This document shows, in pieces, positions 27,208 through 34,934 of a DNA stretch of 64,000 bases. Positions within the stretch are counted from its first letter, which is position 1; each line of letters starts with the position of its first letter. This DNA is from Mesorhizobium loti (lineage in GTDB: Bacteria > Pseudomonadota > Alphaproteobacteria > Rhizobiales > Rhizobiaceae). The stretch spans positions 1-64,000 of the forward strand of contig AP017608.1 of assembly GCA_002356515.1 (NCBI GenBank), read 5' to 3'. Made by a program: the position numbers and the translations under genes. The notes beneath the pieces are model-generated. The model did not search any database. It was not told the DNA's origin and was given only the letters and a program-made list of their open reading frames with translations.

Positions 27208-29001
27208 ATGAATTCACCTGTCGTTCGCCCGGAGACGCCAACTCGCCGCGTCGATCCGTTCCTGATGTCGGTTCTCAAGAGCCGCTTCGAGGCGGTCGTG
27301 CGGGAAATGACGCTGGTCGTGATGCGGGCCAGCCGCTCAGCGGTGATCAAGAACGCCCGCGACCTGAGCTGTGCGATCCTGACCTATGATCACCGCCTCG
27401 TTTCCACGGAGGACGCGCTGCCGATCCACGTCATGTCGATGGATCTGGCGACGCGTCCGATAACGGAGTTGTTCGACGATATCGCCGACGGCGACATCTT
27501 CCTCAACAACTGCCCATACACGGGCGGCACCCATCACGCCGACTTGATCATGGCGATGCCGATCTTTTTCGATGGCAAGCCACTGTTCTGGGCCGTGGCG
27601 CTTTCCCACCATGCCGACACTGGCGCGCCGACACCTTCGACCTATCTGCCATTCGCCAAAAACGTTTATGAGGAAGGAATCCATTTTCCTTGCGTGCGTG
27701 TGGTCGAACAGCACCGGGAGAAGCAGGACATCCTGCGCATCGGTATGATGCGCAACCGTGTTCCAGACATCTGGCTGGGTGACGTACGCGCCCAGATCGG
27801 CGCCTGCAGGACAGGTCGACGCCGTGTGCTGGAACTGCTCGAAAAATACGGTCGCGACACACTCGTGGATTTCGTCGAGGACTGGTTCGACTACGGTGCG
27901 CGTCGCGCCATGGCTGAAATCGCCAAATTGCCGAAGGGCAAGTTCTCCTACGAGGTCCGCCATGACCCGGTCCCCGGCGTGGCTGAGGAGGGAATCCCGG
28001 TCAGGATCACCATCGACGTCGACCCCGAAGCAGGCGAAATCACGGTCGACGTGCGTGACAACATGGATAACGTGCCTGGCGGCCTCAACCTTTCGGAAAA
28101 CACCTGCACAGGCTCGTGCCGCATTGGCGTCTTCAACAATCTCGATGACGGCATCCCGCACAACGAGGGTGCAAAGAGCCGGATCAAGGTGTTGATGCGG
28201 GAGGGAAGCGTGGTCGGCAAACCCCGCTACCCCGTAGGCACCTCGGTGGCGACCACCAATGTCAACGACCGGTTGATCATCGCTGGTAATTGCGTGTTCT
28301 CGACCATGGGAGAACCCTATGGCCAGGCCGAGAGCGGCTCGCACCTGCCAGCGGGGATCGGCGTGATTTCAGGCAAGGATCCATTCAAGGATGGGCAGCC
28401 CTACGTCAACCAGGTCTTCATTGGCTACGCCGGCGGCGGAGCGCGTCACGGCTATGATGGCTGGTTGACATATTGCGGGCCGGCAAATGGCGGCCTGATC
28501 GCGCTGGATTCCGTGGAGGTGGATGAATCCATGTATCCCATCATCATTGAATCGCGCGGCGTAGTGGCGGACACGCAAGGCATTGGCGAGTTCGAGGGCG
28601 CTCCCGCCGTGGGCGGTGTCTTCTATCCCGTCGACCACGAGATGACACTGGTCTACTCGGCCGACGGCACAACCTTTCCGCCGCGTGGCGTGCTCGGCGG
28701 CGGTGACGCCAAGGCCAGTCGCAGCGCCAAGCGCGGCACGGACGGCAAGTCGGTGGAATTGCCGGCCTTCCATGAGGAGGCGTGTCGCGCCGGCGAGCGC
28801 ATCGAGTTCGTCGCCTGCGGCGGCGGCGGTTATGGCGAACCGGCCAAGCGCGATGTCCGCCGTGTCGCGGCCAGCGTTGGCCGCGGCTGGCTGTCGAGCG
28901 AAGCGGCTCGCGAGTCCTACAAGGTGGCGTTGGTGCTAGACGCTGAGCAGGGCGTCTGGGTCGTCGACCAGGATGCCACCGCGCGCCTCAGGGCGGCCTG
29001 A
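27208..29001 (+). CDS. hyuB: Hydantoinase/oxoprolinase subunit B (HyuB-like)
   Basis: 597 residues. Family landmarks: SRSAVIKNARDLSCAI, NCPYTGGTHHADLIMAMP, VALSHHADTGAP (histidines and aspartates of the metal site), DNMDNVPGGLN, and a C-terminal AGGGARHGYDGW and CGGGGYGEPAKRD. In two-subunit enzymes this part hydrolyses the phosphorylated ring delivered from HyuA. It starts 31 bases after hyuA. It is the last gene of the plus-strand transporter operon; the GntR gene faces it on the other strand. Confidence 0.88.
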   Translation: MNSPVVRPETPTRRVDPFLMSVLKSRFEAVVREMTLVVMRASRSAVIKNARDLSCAILTYDHRLVSTEDALPIHVMSMDLATRPITELFDDIADGDIFLNNCPYTGGTHHADLIMAMPIFFDGKPLFWAVALSHHADTGAPTPSTYLPFAKNVYEEGIHFPCVRVVEQHREKQDILRIGMMRNRVPDIWLGDVRAQIGACRTGRRRVLELLEKYGRDTLVDFVEDWFDYGARRAMAEIAKLPKGKFSYEVRHDPVPGVAEEGIPVRITIDVDPEAGEITVDVRDNMDNVPGGLNLSENTCTGSCRIGVFNNLDDGIPHNEGAKSRIKVLMREGSVVGKPRYPVGTSVATTNVNDRLIIAGNCVFSTMGEPYGQAESGSHLPAGIGVISGKDPFKDGQPYVNQVFIGYAGGGARHGYDGWLTYCGPANGGLIALDSVEVDESMYPIIIESRGVVADTQGIGEFEGAPAVGGVFYPVDHEMTLVYSADGTTFPPRGVLGGGDAKASRSAKRGTDGKSVELPAFHEEACRAGERIEFVACGGGGYGEPAKRDVRRVAASVGRGWLSSEAARESYKVALVLDAEQGVWVVDQDATARLRAA

Positions 29002-29042
29002 GCCAGTGCGAAGAGAGTCGCCGGCATGACCGGCGGCTTCGA

Positions 29043-29726
29043 TCACGCCCGCTTGGCGGCCGCGTCCTGCACGTCGAAATGCCGCAACAGGTTCATGCCA
29101 CCGCGCACGATGTCGCGTTCGATTGCCTTCCGCGCCACCTTCTTGTTGCGGGTCCGGAACGCTTCGATCAGCGTCTCGTGCTCTTCCGCGCCGATGTAGT
29201 CGTTCTCGGCCTGCAGATAATATACGTTGAGGATCGGGCCCATCGACACCCACAGGCTTTCGATTTGAGCGATCAGCATATCCATCTTGGACAGGCGGTA
29301 GACGCCGAAGTGGAATTCACGATTGGCGCGACGGGCGCGGTCGGCATCGCCGGACGTTTCGCCGGCCACGAAATCACGATGGATCTCGACAAGCCTTTCA
29401 ATATCCGCGTCCGAAACATGCTCGACGGCGAGCTCGGCCGCTAGTCCCTCGAGCGCGATACGAATGAGCCTGACCTGCCAGTAGCGCGACCGGGTCAACT
29501 CTGGAACGGTGACGAACCGCCCCGAACGCAGCTCCAGCGCCTGCTCGCTAATGAGCCTGAAGCAGGCCTCCCGCACAGGCGTTACGCTGGTGCCCAGCCG
29601 TTGCGCCAGATCTTGCATCAAGAGCCTTTCGCCCGGCCGGAAGTTGCCCGCGATGAGGGCTTCACGCAGCGAGATATAGGTTCTCGCTGACAGACTGCCT
29701 TGCTCGATTGGCTGCATCTTGTTCAT
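29043..29726 (-). CDS. GntR-family regulator with FCD domain (copy 2)
   Basis: 227 residues, paralogous to the regulator at 17847 throughout (QGSLSARTYISLREALIAG, GERLLMQDLAQRLGTSVTP, REFHFGVYRLSKMDMLIAQI, SMGPILNVYY). It ends at the tail of hyuB and begins just after a CTTATA-N3-TATAAG element at 29784-29802, so autoregulation is likely. The aminotransferase and transketolase genes behind it run in the same direction, but its own promoter lies after them, in the gap at 29727-29817. Confidence 0.9.
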   Translation of the reverse strand: MNKMQPIEQGSLSARTYISLREALIAGNFRPGERLLMQDLAQRLGTSVTPVREACFRLISEQALELRSGRFVTVPELTRSRYWQVRLIRIALEGLAAELAVEHVSDADIERLVEIHRDFVAGETSGDADRARRANREFHFGVYRLSKMDMLIAQIESLWVSMGPILNVYYLQAENDYIGAEEHETLIEAFRTRNKKVARKAIERDIVRGGMNLLRHFDVQDAAAKRA

Positions 29727-29783
29727 GGATCACCGCTTCAATGTTGGACCGCACCGAATCGGCAACGGATAGGGTATGAAACG

Positions 29784-29802
29784 ATCTTATATCCTATAAG
29801 TC
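29784..29802. promoter_or_regulatory. Putative GntR operator before copy 2
   Basis: ATCTTATATCCTATAAGTC, with CTTATA and TATAAG arms three bases apart. It matches the sites at 20317 and 33057 in 13 of 15 core positions and lies 58 bases upstream of the GntR start. Confidence 0.65.
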
Positions 29803-29817
29803 GGTTTCGAAACATGG

Positions 29818-31131
29818 CTAAGAGTGGTCTCTGCTCCCAGCGGAGAGCTTGCGCAGGATCGTCTCGATGACATCCAGCGACTTCTCAACCGTCGCCCGGT
29901 CATGGCTCCCTGACAGGTAAAGACGCTTGAGCGGAAGCGGCTGGCCAATCAGCCGGTTCGCCACCATCTCCTTGCGGAATGCGAGATCGAAAACATCGTC
30001 GTTGCGCAGCAAGTCCTGGTAGTCGCGGTAAGGACCGCTGAGGAAATAGATCAGCCAGACCGAGCCAAACCCGGCGCTTTGCGCGGGCAGGCCGAGGCGA
30101 TCGATAATGCCATCCAGCTCCGCCCGCATGAAAGCGCCGAGGGCAAAGAGGCGGTCATAGAAGCCTGGTTTCGACAGCTCGTCGATCGTCGCCTGCATGG
30201 CGGCGAGCGTCGACGGCGTGCCGTTGAAAGTACCGCCCATGAACACGGATCCTTCCCCGGTCCGACCAACGAGCTCCATGAGATCGCGACGACCGGCCAC
30301 TACGCCGACGGGATAGCCTGACGAGGCCGCCTTGCCGAAGGTCGCGAGATCAGGCGTGACGTCGGCGATCGACTGATAGCCGCCGAGCGCGTGGCGAAAG
30401 CCGGTGATGACCTCGTCGAAGATCAGCACGACGCCATGATCGCTGGTCAGGCGACGCAGGTCACGCAGGAAAACATCCGTCGCGATCACCGACCCCATAT
30501 TGTGAGCGATGGGCTCGATAATGATCGCCGCGACCTCGCCTGGATTGGCCTTGAGATAATCCTCGACGGCCTCGGCATCGTTGTACGGCAGCACGATGGT
30601 ATGTCGGGCGGCGTCCTCAAGGATGCCGGCGCTGATTGGATCATACTTGCCGACCGCCTGCGCGTGCGACTGCACGTTCATGGCGACATAGTCGTGCCAG
30701 CCATGATAGCCGCCTTGAAACTTGATGATCCGCTTGCGACCGGTGGCGGCACGGGCAAGACGCAGGGCGTGATAGGTTGCCTCCGATCCCGAATTGCAGA
30801 AGGCGACGAGATCCGCGCAAGGGATGCAGTCGACCAGCGCCTCCGCCACCTCGATCTCCAGCCGCATCGTTCCCGCTCCGACAAGGTCGATGTCTTCGGA
30901 TACTGCCGCGATGCGTTCGCGCACCGCAGGATGACAGTGGCCAAGCACGTTGGCGCCGAAGCCGCAATGGAAGTCGGTGTACTGGTGTCCGTCGACGTCG
31001 TAGAGAAACGCACCCTGCGCCCGGGCGAAGACATGCGGCGCGCCGAGCCTGCGGCTCGGGCTGAGCAATCCGCCCGGCATCACCGCGCTGGCACGCTCGA
31101 TGAGTCGGGTGATGTTATTCTGATCGGTCAT
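29818..31131 (-). CDS. Class III aminotransferase (glutamate-1-semialdehyde aminomutase-like)
   Basis: 437 residues. PLP fold landmarks: DGHQYTDFHCGFGANVLGHC, FCNSGSEATYHALRLAR, IKFQGGYHGWHDY, IFDEVITGFR and ATFGKAASSGYPVGVV (PLP lysine). The overall style is that of HemL-type aminomutases, but such relatives also act as transaminases on beta- or omega-amino acids. No haem pathway context is present besides the distant ALAS-like gene. It lies just downstream of the split transketolase genes in one operon. Confidence 0.85.
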   Translation of the reverse strand: MTDQNNITRLIERASAVMPGGLLSPSRRLGAPHVFARAQGAFLYDVDGHQYTDFHCGFGANVLGHCHPAVRERIAAVSEDIDLVGAGTMRLEIEVAEALVDCIPCADLVAFCNSGSEATYHALRLARAATGRKRIIKFQGGYHGWHDYVAMNVQSHAQAVGKYDPISAGILEDAARHTIVLPYNDAEAVEDYLKANPGEVAAIIIEPIAHNMGSVIATDVFLRDLRRLTSDHGVVLIFDEVITGFRHALGGYQSIADVTPDLATFGKAASSGYPVGVVAGRRDLMELVGRTGEGSVFMGGTFNGTPSTLAAMQATIDELSKPGFYDRLFALGAFMRAELDGIIDRLGLPAQSAGFGSVWLIYFLSGPYRDYQDLLRNDDVFDLAFRKEMVANRLIGQPLPLKRLYLSGSHDRATVEKSLDVIETILRKLSAGSRDHS

Positions 31132-31167
31132 CTGAATGTCCGTGCATGGCTATGGTTGTCCGTCAGA

Positions 31168-32145
31168 TCAGCCAAGGGCTTCCAGGACGGTGGCCTCGAT
31201 CCCCGCCGCGTCCAGACGGTAATGCTTGTAGAGATGGGTCGGCGGCGCGATGAGGCTGTATTCGTCACGGATCCCATGGCGTATCAGCCGTGCCGGGCTG
31301 CCCGCCTCCGCCAGGATTTCCGCAACCGCGCCGCCCAGACCGCCGAGGATATTGTGTTCCTCGATCGTTAGAACGAAGCGGGAGTGAGCGGCGGCCGAAA
31401 GCACTGCCTTGGTATCCAATGGCTTGATCGTATGCATGTCGATCAGCCCCACGGATTTGCCCGCCGCACGCAGCGCGCGGTAAGCCTCGCGTGAGGGATG
31501 GACCATCGAGCCGCAGGCAACGATGGTCAGGTCCGATCCTTCGCCGTGAACGATCGCCTTGCCGAACTGGAAGTCGACGCCGTCGTCATAGACCACCGGT
31601 TCCTGGCCGCGGCCAATGCGGAAGTAGATTGGCTGCGTATGATTGACCGACGCCTTGACGGCAGCCGCCAGTTGCGGGCCGTCGGCCGGCGCGACGACCG
31701 TGAGGTCGGCGATACTTCGCATGATGGCAAGATCCTCTGTCGCATGGTGGGAGGTGCCGTAGAAGCCGAGTGAAATACCGGCATGATGACCGATCAGCCG
31801 CACCGGCAGAGCCGAATACGCGACGTCGGTTCTGATCTGTTCGCAGCACAGCAGCGCGAGGAAAGAAGCGAATGTAGCGATGAACGGCATGGCGCCTGTG
31901 CTGGCCATGCCGGCAGCAGCCGAAACCATATTCTGTTCGGAAATGCCAAATTGCGTGAAGCGTTCGGGAAAGCGCTGCGCAAACCGAACCAGCCCGTTCG
32001 AATATTGCAGGTCGGCCGTGCCCGCCAGGACGGGATGACCCTCTTCGACCAGATCAATGAGCGCGTTGGCCAGGTAACTCAGGCCAGGCGCGCGCGCGTT
32101 GATCTGGCGGTACTGCCAGGAGTTGGTATCGATCGGGCCGTTCAT
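31168..32145 (-). CDS. Transketolase C-terminal (pyrimidine-binding) subunit
   Basis: 325 residues starting at 32145 (MNGPIDTNSWQYRQINARAP). It holds the transketolase Pyr domain (GTADLQYSNGL, QFGISEQNMVSAAAGMAS with the catalytic Glu, and a HHAGISLGFYGTSHHATEDL region) and the C-terminal domain (FVLTIEEHNILGGLGGAVAE). Its start overlaps the stop of the TPP-binding subunit gene by four bases, as expected for a split, two-polypeptide transketolase. It would move a two-carbon ketol unit or act as a related TPP enzyme. Confidence 0.85.
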   Translation of the reverse strand: MNGPIDTNSWQYRQINARAPGLSYLANALIDLVEEGHPVLAGTADLQYSNGLVRFAQRFPERFTQFGISEQNMVSAAAGMASTGAMPFIATFASFLALLCCEQIRTDVAYSALPVRLIGHHAGISLGFYGTSHHATEDLAIMRSIADLTVVAPADGPQLAAAVKASVNHTQPIYFRIGRGQEPVVYDDGVDFQFGKAIVHGEGSDLTIVACGSMVHPSREAYRALRAAGKSVGLIDMHTIKPLDTKAVLSAAAHSRFVLTIEEHNILGGLGGAVAEILAEAGSPARLIRHGIRDEYSLIAPPTHLYKHYRLDAAGIEATVLEALG

Positions 32146-33023
32146 TGTGTTTTGCCTCCACGCTTGATCTCTTCGGCGGCCAAGGCCTCGTCCGATGGCG
32201 CGAGATAGCCCAGATGCCAGCCGGGCTCGGTTTCCATGTAGCCAACGCCCTTGCCTTTGGAGGTTTTGGCTATGATGCAGACGGGCCGGGTGCGATCTGC
32301 CTCGGCCTTCAACTGTCGCAGTAGCGTCGCGAGCGCGACGACGTCGTGCCCGTCGACCTCGTGCACCCGCCAACCGAACGCCGCCCATTTGTCGGCCAAC
32401 GGCTCAATGCCGATGATGTCGTCGACCTGACCGTCGAGCTGGTATCCGTTGCGGTCGACGATGGCGATCAGATTGCCGGCCTTGTGATGGGCGGCAGACA
32501 GCGCCGCTTCCCAAACCTGGCCCTCCTGCATCTCGCCGTCGCCAAGAAGGACATAGACATCGAAGCGCCGGTCGGCGGCACGGGCGCCGAGCACCATGCC
32601 GAGACCGCCGGACAAGGCATGGCCGATCGACCCGGAGCTGAAGTCGACGCCGGGCACTTTGCGCATGTCGGGATGATCGCCGAGCGGATTGCCCAGCCGG
32701 GTGTAGCCATCGAGGACTTCCTTGGAGAAAAAGCCCCAGTCGACCAGCAGCGGGTAGAGGCCGACCGCGGCGTGTCCTTTGCCCATGAGGAAGCGGTCAC
32801 GATCTGGCCATTGCGGCTCGCCGCGCTTGAGCCGCATCGCATCGTAGTAGAGCGTGGCGAATATTTCCGCGCAGGAAAACACTGACGAATAATGGCCAAC
32901 CTTGGCGATCTGGATGAGGCGCAGCGTCTCGAGCCGCACGAACTCTGCCCTGTCGCGCAACAGGGCGATCCGCTCCGCGTCGGGTGGTGAGGCGATGTTT
33001 GAAGGAGTGGGTGGGTTGGCCAT
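32142..33023 (-). CDS. Transketolase N-terminal (TPP-binding) subunit
   Basis: 293 residues with KVGHYSSVFSCAEIFATLY, RDRFLMGKGHAAVGLYP and the TPP/Mg motif GDGEMQEGQVWEAALSAAHH ending in NRNGYQ-like DRNGYQLDG. Full-length transketolases carry both halves in one chain; split forms occur in catabolic and antibiotic gene sets. First gene of the minus-strand operon (33023 to 29818); its promoter region is shared with the divergent aminotransferase and holds an operator at 33057. Confidence 0.86.
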   Translation of the reverse strand: MANPPTPSNIASPPDAERIALLRDRAEFVRLETLRLIQIAKVGHYSSVFSCAEIFATLYYDAMRLKRGEPQWPDRDRFLMGKGHAAVGLYPLLVDWGFFSKEVLDGYTRLGNPLGDHPDMRKVPGVDFSSGSIGHALSGGLGMVLGARAADRRFDVYVLLGDGEMQEGQVWEAALSAAHHKAGNLIAIVDRNGYQLDGQVDDIIGIEPLADKWAAFGWRVHEVDGHDVVALATLLRQLKAEADRTRPVCIIAKTSKGKGVGYMETEPGWHLGYLAPSDEALAAEEIKRGGKTQ

Positions 33024-33056
33024 TGGGCGTAACTCTCGGGATCATTTTTCTCGACA

Positions 33057-33073
33057 ACTTATAAGTTATAAGA
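33057..33073. promoter_or_regulatory. Putative GntR operator in divergent promoter
   Basis: ACTTATAAGTTATAAGA is the reverse complement of the 20317 element with one change. It lies midway between the divergent transketolase (start 33023) and aminotransferase (start 33121) genes, so one bound regulator could control both. Confidence 0.7.
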
Positions 33074-33120
33074 TATTCGTCGCCGAAGCAACCGCCTATC
33101 TGGTCGCAAGGAGAATTTTG

Positions 33121-34500
33121 ATGAACAACGAATCGCGCGTGCTCGACATGGCCAGGCACTTTCATTCCCAAACGGATCCACGCCTGCATGAGGATCATGG
33201 TCCGTTGATGATCGTGGCCGGCGAAGGCGCGACCGTCACGGATGACGCGGGCAACCGCTATATCGAGGGCATGGGCGGACTTTGGTGCGCCTCGCTTGGC
33301 TTCAGCGACAGCCGGCTGGCCGACGCGGCCGACCGCCAGATGCGCAAGCTGGCTGTCTACCACACCTTCAACCACCGCTCGAATGAGCCCACCGTCGAAC
33401 TCGTCGAACAGCTTACCGCGTTGGCGCCATTCGACAACGCGCGCGTTTTTCTGGTTGGCTCCGGTTCGGAAGCCAATGACACGATGGTCAAGCTCGCCTG
33501 GTATTACCAGGCGGCGCGAGGGCGTCCCGACAAACGCAAGATTATCAGCAGGTTTGGCGCCTTCCACGGCAGTACGATCATGGGCGCGGCGCTGAGTGGT
33601 CTGCCGCACATGCACAAGTCCTTCAATCTGCCGCCACTTCCCGTCATATTCGCGGCGCGGCCGTTCCACTATCTTGATGGTCTGCCGGCCGAGGCGGAGC
33701 GTGACTACGCCACGCGCTTGGCCCAAGAACTCGAGGTCCTGATTCTAGCGGAGGGGCCCGAGACCATCGCCGCGATGATCGCCGAGCCGATCATGGGCGC
33801 TGGCGGCGTGCTGGTGCCACCGGAGGATTATTTTCCAAAGATCCAGGCGGTGCTGCGCAAATACGACATCCTCATGCTGTCCGACGAGGTGGTCTGCGGC
33901 TTCGGACGCACCGGAAACTGGTTCGGCAGCCAGACATTTGGCATGGAACCGGACATGCTGTCGGTCGCCAAGGGGCTTTCATCCGGTCACCTGCCTATTG
34001 GCGGCGTCATTATCTCCGACAAGGTTTACCAGTGCGTCGCCGATGAGGCCCACAAGGTCGGCGTGTTCGGCCACGGTTTCACCTATTCCGGTCATCCGGT
34101 GACAGCGGCCGTCGCCGCCGAGGCGATCAAGATCTACCGCGAGATCGATCTCGTTAGTCAGGCGCGTCGTCTCGGCGATTACCTGCATGGAGCGCTCGCC
34201 GACGCGCTCGACGACCATCCGCTGGTCGGCGAGGTCCGCGGCCGCGGCTTCATCGCTGCGGTTCAGATCGTTGAGGATCGTGCCGCCCGTCGCGTCTTCG
34301 CGCCGGAACTGCGAATTGGCGCCGATGTCGAGCGGCGGTGCCGCGAGCACGGTGTCATGATCCGCAATATGGGAGACGTGCTTGCAATATGTCCGCCATA
34401 TATAATCACCGAAAGCGAGATCGACGCGTTGGTCGACGGCATTCGTTCTGCGCTCGACGGCGCCGCTGCTGCGAATTCCCGGGTCGGTCGGGTGGCATGA
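33121..34500 (+). CDS. Class III omega-aminotransferase (beta-alanine:pyruvate type)
   Basis: 459 residues. Landmarks: IEGMGGLWCASLGFSD, VFLVGSGSEANDTMVKLAWY, GAFHGSTIMGAALSG, DEVVCGFGRTGNWFG and LSVAKGLSSGHLPIGGV (PLP lysine). This is the group that transfers amino groups from omega-amino acids, polyamines or beta-alanine to pyruvate. The start at 33121 has AAGGAG just upstream. The stop overlaps the start of a broken amidase gene (ATGA), and a semialdehyde dehydrogenase follows, which fits the order amine to semialdehyde to acid. Confidence 0.88.
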   Translation: MNNESRVLDMARHFHSQTDPRLHEDHGPLMIVAGEGATVTDDAGNRYIEGMGGLWCASLGFSDSRLADAADRQMRKLAVYHTFNHRSNEPTVELVEQLTALAPFDNARVFLVGSGSEANDTMVKLAWYYQAARGRPDKRKIISRFGAFHGSTIMGAALSGLPHMHKSFNLPPLPVIFAARPFHYLDGLPAEAERDYATRLAQELEVLILAEGPETIAAMIAEPIMGAGGVLVPPEDYFPKIQAVLRKYDILMLSDEVVCGFGRTGNWFGSQTFGMEPDMLSVAKGLSSGHLPIGGVIISDKVYQCVADEAHKVGVFGHGFTYSGHPVTAAVAAEAIKIYREIDLVSQARRLGDYLHGALADALDDHPLVGEVRGRGFIAAVQIVEDRAARRVFAPELRIGADVERRCREHGVMIRNMGDVLAICPPYIITESEIDALVDGIRSALDGAAAANSRVGRVA

Positions 34501-34905
34501 AGACCGACCGCTTCACTTCAATGCATATGATCGATCAAGCGAATCTGGTGCGGGCGGGCCAGGTCAGCTCAACCGAGTTGGTCGAAGCCGCGATCGCCTG
34601 CATGAAGGCCGTCAATCTCGATCTCAATGCGGGGATCTTTGATCTGTCGGACGATGCGCGTCGCGAAATGCCGACTACGCACTGTTTGGCAGGGTAAAGC
34701 GGCGGACGCACTTGCTGAACAGGCCGAGCCGTTCGATCAGTTTCTCTTTTCGCGCGGCAGCGGCATCCTCGGGGCCGACTATATCCAAGACCTAGTTTGT
34801 TTCATTCGGTCGGGCGTTGCGCTCTTCCTGCAACGATGCGATGGGTGGCTGACGCCGATGCTCGGCACTCCGCCGCCACCGCGAGCCGCCGCACATCGGA
34901 TCGTG
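34497..34905 (+). pseudogene. Amidase gene with large internal deletion
   Basis: The first 66 codons read as an amidase-signature-family N-terminus (DQANLVRAGQVSSTELVEAA, LNAGIF). After a frameshift (about 34690) the frame gives ADYIQDLVCFIRSGVALFLQ followed by CDGWLTPMLGTPPPP, which is the normal C-terminal part of such amidases. The catalytic Ser-Ser-Lys core of about 300 residues is deleted. It overlaps the aminotransferase stop by four bases, so an amidase was once part of this operon. Confidence 0.72.
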
Positions 34906-34934
34906 ATCACTAAAAGCCGAACGGGGGCCAGACC

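Noticed and set aside
29818..31131. True HemL (tetrapyrrole pathway) paired with the ALAS-like gene
   Set aside because: ALAS and glutamate-1-semialdehyde aminomutase belong to alternative routes, and this gene is in an operon with transketolase and a GntR-controlled catabolic set.
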